From assembly GCA_018304505.1 (NCBI GenBank), contig JAGVWA010000019.1:1-39572 (forward strand): 39,572 nucleotides of DNA, given 5' to 3'. The translations under genes and the position numbers were made by a program. Of the stretch, positions 1-10,500 are shown one piece after another. The stretch comes from Nanobdellati archaeon (lineage in GTDB: Archaea > B1Sed10-29 > JAGVWA01). The notes under the pieces are model-generated. The model worked only from the letters and a program-made list of their open reading frames with translations, did not search any database and was not told the DNA's origin. Every line of letters starts with the position of its first letter. The first letter of the stretch is position 1.

Positions 1-943
1 TCGAATTCACCAACCTAAAGTAAGCACTATCATTATCAAGAGTAAGATCAAATACTTCAAAGAGAGTAACCTCCAACAAACCAGAAACATTCGCCCCCGC
101 TACTGGTGTTAAATCCGTCAAATCCCACGTCGGAACAGAATTATCAACCGTAATCGACCTATTCAAATCTGTTGATGAGTTCTCATTGCCGTAAAGGTCA
201 GTTGCATTAAACACTATGTAGTATAGGCCGTCTGTCAGGCCACTCGTTGCTTGGCTACCAAGGTAAGAATAATTTGCTACTGAGCCACCCGTGGGATCAG
301 TAGTGTTTTCCATTTGGGTGTAAGCAGTTAAGTTGTTGCCTGTAGAATTCACTAAACGGAAATATACTGAGTTATTATTCTGATTCACATCTGTGAGTTC
401 AAAAGCAGTGATGTTGAATGTGCCAGAGATATTAGAGTTTACGGGTGTTAAGTCTGTCAGATCCCATGTCGGTAGTGTTGAATCAACTGTGAATGCAGGG
501 CTTATTGTTGTGTTGTATTCTGTGTTGTTGTCAGATGTGTTGATATTGAACTCATAAACGCCATCCGCATCTGCTGTTACGTTAACAGTTATCAAGAAAG
601 TGTTGTTTTGTGTAAGTACATCAGAGACATTAGTGCACACTACATATGCACCGCTTTGATTACAGGTGTAATTCCCATCATTTATGCTTACATTGTATAC
701 CTCAAAATTTGTTGAGTTTGTTGTGATGTTTATCTCCGTTATATTATGATTAGCCCCCGTGGTTATTGGCACTGTTATTTCAACTGTGAAGTTTGTTGAG
801 AGCACAGTGTGGTTCGTTTGATTCAACGTTACTGTACCAATGTCGTGTTGAGATAAACCCAGGATCGCCCAAATAATGACTACTAGTGCTAGGACAATTA
901 TCGCCTTTAGCGAATTTGATTGTAAAGTGCCCCCTCTCTCCAT
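1..943 (-). CDS. Ig-like repeat surface protein, N-terminal part (runs off the window)
   Basis: This reading frame is not in the supplied track because it has no stop inside the window; I translated it from the reverse strand. It opens MERGGTLQSNSLKAIIVL with one hydrophobic segment at about residues 11-30, so the protein is probably exported and N-terminally anchored or signal-processed. The 314 visible codons then hold beta-rich extracellular sequence with many N-glycosylation sequons (NHT, NFT, NIT, NVS). Two copies of a roughly 100-residue unit are visible, each opening VDxxxPTWDLTDLTPV followed by an AYFRLVNS/VYFRLVNS strand, which is typical of Ig-like repeats in archaeal surface proteins. 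It is divergent from the TYW3-like gene. The start is the ATG at 943; only a weak ribosome binding site precedes it. Function unknown beyond a surface role. Confidence 0.85.
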   Translation of the reverse strand, partial: MERGGTLQSNSLKAIIVLALVVIIWAILGLSQHDIGTVTLNQTNHTVLSTNFTVEITVPITTGANHNITEINITTNSTNFEVYNVSINDGNYTCNQSGAYVVCTNVSDVLTQNNTFLITVNVTADADGVYEFNINTSDNNTEYNTTISPAFTVDSTLPTWDLTDLTPVNSNISGTFNITAFELTDVNQNNNSVYFRLVNSTGNNLTAYTQMENTTDPTGGSVANYSYLGSQATSGLTDGLYYIVFNATDLYGNENSSTDLNRSITVDNSVPTWDLTDLTPVAGANVSGLLEVTLFEVFDLTLDNDSAYFRLVNS

Positions 944-1027
944 TTAATAACCCAAATTCTTAATTGTTACTATCAACTTGAGAAAATCAGATTTTGTTTG
1001 CATGCATACATTTCTTAACTTTTCCAA

Positions 1028-1035
1028 TATATAAA
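1028..1035 (-). promoter_or_regulatory. TATA box for the Ig-like protein at 943
   Basis: On the minus strand the sequence reads AGTTTATATATTGG, a good archaeal TATA element in the 229-bp divergent spacer. A start site about 25 bases downstream would leave a leader of roughly 60 nt before the ATG at 943. Prediction from sequence only. Confidence 0.5.
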
Positions 1036-1140
1036 CTAGTCTAAACCACGAATTGGTAGTTACAGATAAGGTATAAACGCGGGGTCCCGAAATTTTTTCA
1101 TAACAGCCAACCGACTTATAATAATACAGTATAATAACAC

Positions 1141-1150
1141 ATTTAATATA
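1141..1150 (+). promoter_or_regulatory. TATA-like element for the TYW3-like gene
   Basis: ATTTAATATA is centred about 26 bases before the ATG at 1173, the spacing expected for a leaderless archaeal transcript. A second AT-rich candidate (CTTATAATAATAC) lies about 30 bases further upstream and would give a short leader that uses the AGGA just before the ATG. The sequence does not settle which is used. Confidence 0.4.
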
Positions 1151-1172
1151 CGACAACGCACACAGGAAAACC

Positions 1173-1742
1173 ATGGGCTTTGATGAGGAAAAGAAAAACG
1201 CGCTTGGAAAACTGAACACTGCGCTGGCTGCAGAGAAAGTCGATGGAGGCATGCTGCCTTTAATCGAAATCATCAACAGCAAGCCAAATTTGTTTACAAG
1301 CAGCTCATGCTATGGCCGCATAGTGATTTTTGATTCTCCAAATAAAACGAAGGAAGACACCGCGTTTGTCGCGAAGTGGCACCGCCAGGTGGGGTTTGAC
1401 GAAGTGAGAAAAACGCTAGACTCGGCAGCCGGTGGCGACTTGTGGTTCCGCATGGAGGGCTTCATTCTGCACATTTCCTGCCGCGACATCGAAACAGCGG
1501 GGCGCGTTTTGGAACTAAAAACAAAACTTGGGCTGAAGCGCGGCGGCATATTTCATGTTTCTGACGATCGCGTTCAGATTGAGTTGGTGAGCACTCTAAA
1601 GATGGACTTGCCTGTAAAACACAATGGCACAATGCTTGTCTCAGATGAGTACCTGAAAACCATTATCAACGAGGCCAATGTGAAAATGCAGCGCAACTCT
1701 GAGGATGTTGAGAAATTGAAAAGCGAACTGGGCAAACTCTAA
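1173..1742 (+). CDS. taw3: TYW3-family tRNA wybutosine-synthesizing methyltransferase
   Basis: A 189-residue protein matching the TYW3 family (archaeal Taw3), which N-methylates a tricyclic wyosine intermediate at guanosine 37 of tRNA-Phe using S-adenosylmethionine. The family signature is visible: the SSSCYGRI segment at about residues 43-50, a KWHR motif after it, the LWFRMEGFILHISCRD strand pair, and the LGLKRGGIF segment before the C-terminal helix. Length is normal for the family. The ATG at 1173 has AGGA five bases upstream. The gene faces pelota with 41 bp between the stop codons and shows no operon partner. Confidence in the family is high; the exact methylation step is taken from family knowledge. 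Confidence 0.9.
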   Translation: MGFDEEKKNALGKLNTALAAEKVDGGMLPLIEIINSKPNLFTSSSCYGRIVIFDSPNKTKEDTAFVAKWHRQVGFDEVRKTLDSAAGGDLWFRMEGFILHISCRDIETAGRVLELKTKLGLKRGGIFHVSDDRVQIELVSTLKMDLPVKHNGTMLVSDEYLKTIINEANVKMQRNSEDVEKLKSELGKL

Positions 1743-1783
1743 CCCGTGTTTCCTAAACTGCCCCCTAACCCTTCTGCTGTTTC

Positions 1784-2815
1784 CTAAACCTTGAATCGCA
1801 GGAAGCCGGCGATGTTTTGGAAGGCCTTGAGTTTCTGCGACGCCTCGTTTTCGTGCGAGATGATCATGACATTTGTTTTCATTTTGCTTGCGAGGCTCAG
1901 TAGTTCCTCAATGGGCTCGCGCTGCTCGAAAAGCAGCGTGTCGAGAAACATGATCTTGCCTGCAGCGCCCATTTCGACTGCTTTTTTCACATCGGTGTAG
2001 CCCCTGACTGTCATTCCAGTGCCGCGCGCAACCTCTTCTATAAACTCCTCGATGACCTTGGTTTCCTCATTAAAACGATAGTCCCTGATGAGTTTTTCCA
2101 GCGCGTCTGTTTTTATTAATTCGAACACCGCCTGCTTTCCTGTGTTGCCCGTCGGCGTAATAATGACCTTGCTAGCGATTTTCGGGTGGTGCTCTTTCAA
2201 GAACTCGTGCAGGTTCTCGCGTTCGAATCCCGGGCCTGCGACAACGAACTGCTCAACCTCTGGTAATGACGAAAGAATTTCCTCGTAATACTTGTTCTTG
2301 AGCTTCTCGTCCTGCTTGTATTGCTTTCCCCCGTACTTATTGTGGATCTCGAGAATTTCATCGACGCCGTACTGGCGAATGAGGAAGAGCTCGGCCAGTT
2401 TTTCGTCTAGAACTAAGACATGGATCTTCGGCTGCTTTGCCGCATCCACGGCCTCTTTTAATCTGTCGCGTTCGTGTGCTTTCCAGCCTAGCGGTTTTTC
2501 AATGTTTATTATGTCGTTGTCCCCGACTTCGATTGTGTGGTGCAGGCCTATCTGTACAAGCTCTAGGGGCTTGCCGTCCTTGATTGTGCCGAGGATCCGG
2601 AGCTTGCCAGAGTCCTTGTGGAACTCTGCTTTCTCAACATCCACGGTAATGAAAACCGGCTTCCTGTCCTTTTTCCCGTACTCTGTAACCAGCACGCGGA
2701 GGGACTGTGCGCTAACCACGTCATTCTTTGTTATGATTTTTTCGAGGTGCCAGAGGTCTTCGAGTATCTGGGTCTTGATTTTGTATGTGTTCTCGAACCT
2801 TGATAAGATCTGCAT
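1784..2815 (-). CDS. pelA: Pelota/Dom34, ribosome rescue factor
   Basis: A 343-residue archaeal pelota homologue, the eRF1-like factor that enters the A site of stalled ribosomes and, with aEF1A and ABCE1, splits them. Features: an Sm-like N-domain (MQILSRFENTYKIKTQILEDLWHL onwards, residues 1-125), a central domain with the conserved GPGF at residues 194-197, and a C-terminal eRF1-domain-3-like part ending NIAGFLRFKV. No GGQ peptide-release motif is present, as expected for pelota. The track starts this frame at 3055, but the extra 80 residues match nothing in the family and overlap the next gene, so I chose the ATG at 2815. Length is then normal, and a TATA-like TTTTTTAAAC sits about 28 bases upstream, suggesting a leaderless mRNA. 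Confidence 0.95.
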   Translation of the reverse strand: MQILSRFENTYKIKTQILEDLWHLEKIITKNDVVSAQSLRVLVTEYGKKDRKPVFITVDVEKAEFHKDSGKLRILGTIKDGKPLELVQIGLHHTIEVGDNDIINIEKPLGWKAHERDRLKEAVDAAKQPKIHVLVLDEKLAELFLIRQYGVDEILEIHNKYGGKQYKQDEKLKNKYYEEILSSLPEVEQFVVAGPGFERENLHEFLKEHHPKIASKVIITPTGNTGKQAVFELIKTDALEKLIRDYRFNEETKVIEEFIEEVARGTGMTVRGYTDVKKAVEMGAAGKIMFLDTLLFEQREPIEELLSLASKMKTNVMIISHENEASQKLKAFQNIAGFLRFKV

Positions 2816-2837
2816 TGTAAAGTTAAGTGGCGCTGTG

Positions 2838-2847
2838 TTTAAAAAAG
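2838..2847 (-). promoter_or_regulatory. TATA-like element for pelota
   Basis: The minus strand reads CTTTTTTAAAC, centred about 28 bases before the ATG at 2815. This spacing fits a leaderless transcript and supports the shorter pelota start. Confidence 0.45.
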
Positions 2848-2930
2848 TCACTTGCCACCTGTGAGTCATGCCCAAGATAGATACCAGTCGTGGTAGTCTT
2901 CCCGTTCTCACCAGATTGATTGAAGGGCAG

Positions 2931-2968
2931 AAAAAATAGATTGGGGGCTGGGCCTTTTTTTGGCCCAG
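2931..2968 (-). terminator. Hairpin plus T-run terminator after the PGF-pre-PGF gene
   Basis: A perfect 7-bp inverted repeat CTGGGCC/GGCCCAG (2948-2968) flanks a seven-base loop. On the minus strand it is followed within about 10 bases by TTTTTT (2931-2936). It lies about 40 bp beyond the stop at 3006 and would separate the surface-protein unit from pelota. Confidence 0.7.
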
Positions 2969-3005
2969 TTCAAAACGGGTTTTTGGTTTTAGTTGTTTTA
3001 CAGCT

Positions 3006-4562
3006 TTACAGCCTTCTTGACACGTCGGTTCTTCTTCGCAGGAATACGACTGCAAGTATCACAATGGCAACAACTGCTGCAACGCCTAGTGTGAAGGTGT
3101 AGTCTGTTGCTGCGCTTGGCGCGATTGCAGTACTTGGCGTTGTTGCTGCACCTGTTGCGTCGCTGCCTGTTGTGTCCTCTGTTGGTATTACTGCTATGAC
3201 GTCCCCAGAGATGGCTGTTGATTGTGACTGGCCAGATGGGGTTGTTTCTTCAGTTGTTTCTGCTGTAGTTGCTGGCGTCACTGCTGGTGTTTTTTCTCCA
3301 ATCGCGAACGTCGAGAAACCTGGCGAGACTGCGCTGAGGTAAACGTTGGTGTCGTCTGAATTCAGGACTGTGGTTGTTAACTCGCTCCACTTGTCAGAGG
3401 CATACCTGTAAAGGGCTACCTTGTCCTGTGTCACTCCATTTTCGGTGAGCCACGCCTTTGTTACCTGGAACTTGAGGGTTGCTTCCTTTACGTCGGTTGT
3501 TGCGAACCCTGCTGGCGTGATTTCGATGTAGCTATATATCTTGCCCGTGCTTACTGGGTCCTGGGCTATTGCAGATGGCTTGGCCTTGAGTTTTGCTACT
3601 GTTAGGTTTGCGCCTGCAGGTATTGCGTTTTCTGCTGTTAATTGAATTTCACTGACACCTACTTTGTCTACTGCAATGGGGGCTATTGTTATTGTTTGCT
3701 TTGCACCCGCAGCTGTTGCTGTTAGTGCATTCTTTACGCTGGTTGCGACATTAGAGGCCCCATCGCCGCCTCCGCCACCGCCTCCACCACCGGTTGTGGT
3801 TGTGGTTGTGGTGGTTGTGCCACCGCTGATGGTGATTGACTGTGTTTGGCTTGTAGAGGTCTTTGATTCGCTATTGTAAGTGTATCCAAATGACACAGAA
3901 GCTGTGCATGTTCCTGACGAACTCGGCACGTCAATGTCCCATGAGACTGTCCTTGATGAGGCGCCTGAAATGTCGCCAGTGCTAACTGCAGCCGTGCTAC
4001 CTGAATTTAATGTGCACGTGCCAAGGCTTAGCGTTGCTGTCCCTGAACTTGCTGTTGCAGTTCCGGTATTTGAAATCGTTGCAGAGACCGTTGCTGTTGA
4101 GGACGCGCTAGCGCTTGACGGCGTTATTGAGTAGCTGAACGTTGGCGCGCTCTGCACTGTCACTGTTTGCGATTCTGTTGATTCAGATCCTACACTTGTG
4201 CCTGAAGCTGTAACGATGAACGTATGCGAGCCTGAACTTGTGGCTGTCAGGGAATAGGTTTTTGAAGTGCTGCCGCTGGCTGCCAGGTTTCCAAAGGACT
4301 GCGTGCTTGTGCCAGACAACCACGTTGTGGAATCACTGGACGCTATGGCTCCTGAGACAGAGTTGATGGTCTGGCTGCCGAGGTTAGTTATTGTTACTGT
4401 AACCGACAGTGTTCCTCCTTCGGAAACTGTTTCAGCGTTGCTTACCTCGATTTGGAATGTGCTTCCAGTGTATATATACGCCAGTGCGGGGTTTACCGCC
4501 AGTAAGGCGAGTGTTGCCAGTGCAATTATGGCTTTTGTCGATATTGATTTTGTTGAATTCAT
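3006..4562 (-). CDS. PGF-pre-PGF domain surface protein with C-terminal membrane anchor
   Basis: A 518-residue exported protein. Residues 1-28 form a signal peptide (Lys near the N-terminus, hydrophobic core, cut near ALA|YIY). Two CARDB-like Ig domains follow (about 32-135 and 140-245), the second holding two Cys pairs. A pure linker of nine Thr then nine Gly joins them to a PGF-pre-PGF domain (about 270-425) that ends in PGFSTFAIG. A Thr/Ser/Glu-rich stalk, likely glycosylated, leads to a transmembrane segment at about 489-508 with the stop-transfer sequence RRRTDVSRR. Known PGF-pre-PGF proteins are cell-surface proteins. The gene starts 15 bp after the 2003-aa gene, with GGAGATGATG before its ATG, so the two are probably co-transcribed. 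It may anchor or accompany the larger protein; that is inference. Confidence 0.85.
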   Translation of the reverse strand: MNSTKSISTKAIIALATLALLAVNPALAYIYTGSTFQIEVSNAETVSEGGTLSVTVTITNLGSQTINSVSGAIASSDSTTWLSGTSTQSFGNLAASGSTSKTYSLTATSSGSHTFIVTASGTSVGSESTESQTVTVQSAPTFSYSITPSSASASSTATVSATISNTGTATASSGTATLSLGTCTLNSGSTAAVSTGDISGASSRTVSWDIDVPSSSGTCTASVSFGYTYNSESKTSTSQTQSITISGGTTTTTTTTTGGGGGGGGGDGASNVATSVKNALTATAAGAKQTITIAPIAVDKVGVSEIQLTAENAIPAGANLTVAKLKAKPSAIAQDPVSTGKIYSYIEITPAGFATTDVKEATLKFQVTKAWLTENGVTQDKVALYRYASDKWSELTTTVLNSDDTNVYLSAVSPGFSTFAIGEKTPAVTPATTAETTEETTPSGQSQSTAISGDVIAVIPTEDTTGSDATGAATTPSTAIAPSAATDYTFTLGVAAVVAIVILAVVFLRRRTDVSRRL

Positions 4563-4566
4563 TTTT

Positions 4567-4576
4567 CATCATCTCC
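4567..4576 (-). promoter_or_regulatory. Ribosome binding site of the PGF-pre-PGF gene
   Basis: GGAGATGATG begins just after the TAA of the 2003-aa gene and lies four bases before the ATG at 4562. The same ten bases precede hicB, so this appears to be a preferred site for coupled genes in this genome. Confidence 0.6.
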
Positions 4577-4577
4577 G

Positions 4578-7500
4578 TTAAGCTGCCGTTGTCACGTTGA
4601 ACGGCCCAGTTTCTGCACAGTTGCTTCTCGCGTCGCATGCCGTGATGTTGTACCAATACAGCGTGCTTGGCAGTATTGACACATCTGTTACTGTGGTGTT
4701 AAATGACGCTTGGTAGTTGTTACCTACCCAGCCAGAGTTGATCAGGGACGCGTTTAGCGTGTTGCCCAAGCTTGTTGAGTTGCCCCACTTGATTGTTGTT
4801 GTTCCGAGGCTCGTGTCGTCTGTGAAGTTAAAGTACACCCAGAAGCTCGAGTTGCTGTCAGAGCCGTTCTCCAGCAGATTTATTGTTGGCTGTGCGGTGT
4901 CGTTGATGCTTATCGACATCCACGTGTAGAGGTTCGGGAAGTTGTTGGAGTTCACCTTGAACGACAAGGACTGGGTGCCTATTGCTGTTGACGCGTTTTG
5001 GCCCTGCGCGACCGTGAAGTTGAATATTGCCGAGGCTGAGCTGCCTGCAGTCACGTCACCAATGGTTATGGTTAGCGGCGTGTCGTTCACCATGTATCCA
5101 TAGTTCAGCATCCATGAGCTGTCAAACAATGCTGTGACGTTTTCAGCTGTTGGGCTGCCTGCCGGGTTTTCCACTGTCAGGTTCACGAAGAATGCCTGGC
5201 CTATGCCTACGGGGGTCTGGTTTACTTGTATGCTTGTTAAGCGGAGCGTGGCTTCTGCTGTGTTTGCCCATGCCCACCAGTACAGGATTGACTCGTTGGT
5301 GTAGTTCACAGTGCCCATGATGTTGATGCCTCCCGTGGGCCAGCCTGTTGTCGTGGTAATGTTCACAGTGGCTACGCCGTTGCTTGTTGTTCCTACTGTG
5401 GAACTCCAGTTTGATAGTAGCTGCATTCCTTGGCTTGGGCTGTAAGTCTCGAGCCTATACACAGACACATTTCCGACTGCTTGCGCGTCTGTCAGTGGCG
5501 TTGAGTAGTCGCTGCCGAACAGTGTCACGTTTAGCGATATTGTTTCTGTTGATTGGTAGCTTGACTGCATTGGCGATGTTACCCAGGCGCTGCCCCAGAT
5601 GCTGAACCTTGGCAGCTGCACTGAAGTGAAGCTTCCGTTCGACAATTGCAGCTGAACTGTGCCGTTGTATTCTGTCCAACCTGTTACTGGCCAGTACCCG
5701 TTAGGTGCTGCTACCTGCACAACTGCCTCGCCTGTTGCAACATTCGAGTTGGCGTCAATCGGCGTCATTGTTACTTGCGTGCACTGGTTCCAGTCCCACT
5801 GCCCTATTTGGCATTGCCTGTATTCCAACGTGATGTTTCTAACTGTAACGTTTATTCCAGCGCCTGCGGATGTTTTTGCCGACACGTTCAACGACACGTT
5901 CTGGTGCGGCGCAATGCTGCTGTAGTAGCTGCTGTTAGAGTACAGCGTCACTGATATCTGATCATCGTTTGTGATCCTTATCTGTATTGGCCATGATTGT
6001 GACGTCATGTTCTGTGTACCGACTAAAGCTTGGCCTGTTACCCTTACGTCATACGAAGCTGCTGCCAGTGTGGTGTTTATTGTCACTGTTTGTGCTGCTG
6101 CATCGAACACGTATGAAGAGCCGTTGGCGTTGTTGTAGTCGATTCTTGTTCCATCACGCTTTTCCAACCGTACTCGTGTAACCTCTGTGAGGTTGATCTG
6201 CTGCATTCCCATGCCTGGACCGCCTTCGATTTGCGCCATCAATTGTATTGTGATGTTCTCGCCCGGAGAGTACAGTGCTGAAGGGCGTTGCGGCATTGCG
6301 AATAATTCGAAGCTGCTTACCTCAAACCATGCCTCAGCCGTGGTTATTAGGCCGGTTAATGTTTGGTTGGCCCTGAGCTTCATTACGTATTGCCCTGTTG
6401 GTACATTGACTAAGGACACGTTCATCTGAGCCCAGCTCGTGATGTTCACTGGAGTGTATGTGTAGTGCGTTCCCTGTGTCAATGTAGTGCCTGTTTGTTG
6501 GTTTCTTATTGACTCTATTGTTATTGTTATGTTGCCTCCAACTACCTCTCCACCGCCCCTGTTGTAGACTTGCAAGTTCGGCGTTACCGTGTCAGTCGGG
6601 AGGTGCTTGTACTTCTGTGTCCATGAGTAGAAGTCAAATGGCCGGATGCCGAAGAATATCTCAACCCTTCTTGACTGCCCATTTGCTGGGTCTGCCAGTG
6701 TCACATACACGCGGTAGTCTCCCTGTGGCCACGTGAAACCGCTGCCAGGGGATAAAGTTATGTTTGTGTTTGAGCCGTCAAATATTTTTGTTGTTGAATA
6801 ACTTGAGGAGCTGACTGTGCCTGATGATCCGCCTTCTAGCGAATAGTACGTGACATTTACGCTAGACACCGTAAGGTTGATTGGCTGCGTGCCGAATGTT
6901 CCATTGGCCTTATAGGCATTCGCGACTATTGTTATGTTTGAGTTTGGCGAGAATTGGTATGCACTCCAACCGGTTGATGGATCTACAGCCCATGCATATA
7001 CCTCGAAGGCCTTGATGCTGAACCACATGTCTGTGGTGACTGAGTTGCCTGATTCGTCTGTAGCGTTCAGCGTGGCGACATATTCCCCTTCTTCCAGAGA
7101 ACCCGATAATTCTATGGTGAGGTTTCCTTGCCCAGTGGTGTTTCCAACAATCACTGCTGGCGTTGCCGTGTATAAGCTAGCGTTGTTGGCTCCTTTAGAG
7201 AACCCTGACGAGTAGCTGACGCGCCTTAGGCTCGACACTGAAACTGTGACGTTTTCGTTGTACGGTGTTGACATCCAGCCCCCGTCTGCGGAGTAGGCAT
7301 TCAATTGGACAGACATGTTTGATCCGGGCTGGAAGCTCCAGCCGTTGGCCCATGCCCAGAATTGGAAGGCCCTAACGTCGAAGTATCCCCATGCCTGTTC
7401 TACATTTCCAGCAGCGTCCTCGAACTTGGCCATGACGTTGTGGCTTCCTGTTTCCCAGCCGCCGCTCTTTGTTAAGTTCATTGTGCCGTTTCCAGTAGGC

Positions 7501-10500
7501 AGAGCTGTGTTGCTCCAGGTGACATTTGTTACTTGAGATGTTTGGAAAGTGGAGTAGTCCCACTTCATTACCTGCGTTTCAGTTGCTGTAACATTAACGT
7601 AGTCTGATGGCGACAGTGAGACGCCGCCCCACACAGCCCATGGCGCGATTTTTGTTGCTTGCACATTATACGAAATGTCCTCGCTTGGCTTGAATGTCCA
7701 TCTCCAATTCTGTGTTTGCATCTGCACGTAGAATGCCTTGACTTGGAAGAATATGAAGCCCGTGTCGGTGTTTCCTGATGCGTCAGTGACCTTGACTGTT
7801 GCCAAATAGTCACCCGTGTCCCAAGTGCTTGTCGGGACTATGGTTATTGAAGCGTTGCCCGTGCCGCTTGTTGTTGCTGTCTCAGCACTATAGCTGCTTG
7901 CTGCAACGTCTTCTGGCGGGAAGGCCATCTTCTTTATCGAGTCAATCGTTACAGTGGCCCCTGAAAGCGCTGTTCCGTTCGTATATTGTGCCATTACGTC
8001 TATCGGTATTGAGTCGCTCGGCGTGTATGTGAATTTCCAGTTCTGTGGCTGCACCTGCACCCAGAAATTCTTTACCTCAAAAAAGGCACTGCCTGTGTCG
8101 GTTGTTGTTCCTGAGGTTGCGCGGATTGCGAACCTGTGGAATCCGCTGCTCCAGCCGCCTGCTGGCGCTGGCACTACTACGGAGCACTCAGAACTCATGC
8201 CCATACCAGCGCTGGTTGTACAGTTCTGCGGTGTTATTGTGATTTCCTTTGGCGGCCACACGAATTCTCCGGGTTTACCCTCATACAACGCCTTTGTTAC
8301 GTTGACGTTAACGCCGTTGACGCCCATCCAGTTTTCAGGGTCGTACACTGAAACTGTTAGGTTAACGCCGTCGGTGCTGCCTATGAAGTAGCCCCCGTAG
8401 CCGTAGTTGTTGCTCTGTGAGCCGTTTCTCTGGGCCCATCCCCATACCATGTAGTTCCTCACTTCGAAAAATCCAGCTCCTAGATCTTCTCCCCCAGTCT
8501 GGTCTACTGCTTTTAGCTCAACCATATATGGACCGCCGTCCCATTGCGATGAGTGCTGTAACGTGATGCTCGCTGTGCCATCTTGGCCTGTTACTCCACT
8601 AACTGTTGCAGTCACCTTTGACGTTACGTCTTCTAGCGTGTCTGGGTTGAAGATCTTAACAACTGATAATGTGACGCCTTGTACGTTGGATCCTTCTTGG
8701 CCAAAGCCTCCGCCACTCATGAACATTCCGCCGCCTCCAGCGCCCCCTGCACTGGTCGCAGGCGTGCCGCCGCCGAAGCCGCCTGCTGGACCGAAGGCTG
8801 CCATTTCAAAGCCCTTTGTTGTAGCGGTTTTCACTTCTACCTTGAGCTTAACTTGCTGCGTTGGCTTAAATGAGTTGAACCAGAAGTTGCCTCCGTAGCC
8901 TCCACCGCCACCATACATGTTTCCGCCTGTTGTTCCGTCAAGCGATGGGAACGCGAACACGTCGTAGAGTTTCGAGAAGTAGAATGCTTCTGTAGGCACC
9001 ACTTCTGTTGTGTTGCCGTTTGTCACGTTTACTAATACCTCGAGCCTGTATGGGCCTCCCTTGGTGAGGCACGTGTAGGATATGGTCCTGTCGCTAGCGC
9101 TCGTTGTCAGATTTGTGATATTTGAAGTTAGGTCTGTGCTTTCCCTCAAGAGCTTGCTTAATGAGATTGAATTTATAGTTAAGCTTGAGTTTCCGCTAGC
9201 CTCTGCCCTGATCTGGAACCTGCAGGTTTCGCCTGCCTTTTGTATCCGCTTGGTCTTGTTCTGGTCGTCTATTGGAGTTAGGGTTGCGAATGCCGATTGG
9301 ACCCTGAAGTAGTCGGTTGCCTTAGCTATGTTACCTGAATCATTAGCTGTTACCTCAAGCTTGTACTGGCCCGCCGTTGTGGGGGCTGTAAATGTGAGGT
9401 CATACGTACCTGCAACGTGACTCTTGTTTGTGACGTTCAGCACTGCTGTTTTGCCTTTGTAAACCACTGCCGTGATCTGGTTTAATGTTGAAGCTGCCTG
9501 GCCACCGACAATGATCTTGCTCCTATTTGTGGCGTTTATTGCCTCTAGTGTGTAAGTAAACAGCCCTCCGCCAAACATGCCTCCTGTGAGGCCCTTGGTT
9601 TGCGTCTTCCTGTTTAACCTTAGTACTAATGCTTGAACCCTGAATGACACTGTGACTTCCTTTGTCTCATTTTCCCTTGTTGCGCTGATTGTTGCGCCGA
9701 AGTCTCCTGCGACTGTCGGCGTGTAGTTTACCGTGTACACTCCGGTAGTTGATGAATCAGCTGTGAACGTCACTGTGGTGGTGTTTCCTCCCGGAATGAC
9801 TATGGTTCCTGTTACCGTTGCTGACACGCCCGAGCCTGTGCTTAGCGAGCTTGTTTTGGCCCTTAGTGTAACTACAGAGCTTGACGGGAACACGAAGCCC
9901 TCATTGCCATTGGAGTCCCGTGCAGACGCAGTCACGCCAAATGTACCGATCTTGAACGTGGTGCCTGCCTCATATTCGTTAATGAAAACGTTCATTACGC
10001 CAGCGTAGCTGCTAGGCAGCGTGAATGGTGTTAGTGAGACAAGCCCTGCTGAGCCCGTGCTGTTGCTCTGTGAATTGTATGCTGTGCCGTTGGGGTATTT
10101 TGTCACGGCGGTGAATGAGTGGTTTACTGAGTTGCCCTTTGAATCAGATGCGGCAACGCTTATTATCACGTTTTCTCCGGCTGCGTAGTCGTATTTGTCC
10201 GTGTATACATAGAGGTTAGCATATGATACAACGGTTAGGTTGACTGCGTTTGATATCGAATCACTGCCATACGTCGCTGTCGCGTTCACCTGGTATTCTC
10301 CTTCCGTTCCGGGGTTGGTAAACGTCACAGAGAAGCCGCCAGTGCTGTTCGCGGTCGTGTTCGTGGTGGTGCCATTAAACACAACTGACACTGTCGCGTT
10401 ATCCGCCGCGTTTGTTGTATTATCGCTTGTGTTTAGGTAGCCGACAAAACCGACAACTGTAACGTCAGTTGAGGTGTCATATACTGATTGTTCCGACCCT

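Noticed and set aside
944-1282. 112-aa minus-strand ORF
   Set aside because: It is antisense to the TYW3-like gene and then crosses the divergent promoter; no family features.
1747-1789. 12-bp direct repeat TGTTTCCTAAAC between taw3 and pelota
   Set aside because: Only two copies, one overlapping the pelota stop; too little to assign a role.
2816-3055. N-terminal 80-residue extension of pelota in the ORF track
   Set aside because: It matches nothing in the family, overlaps the end of the PGF-pre-PGF gene and crosses a terminator hairpin; the ATG at 2815 gives the normal N-terminus MQILSRF.
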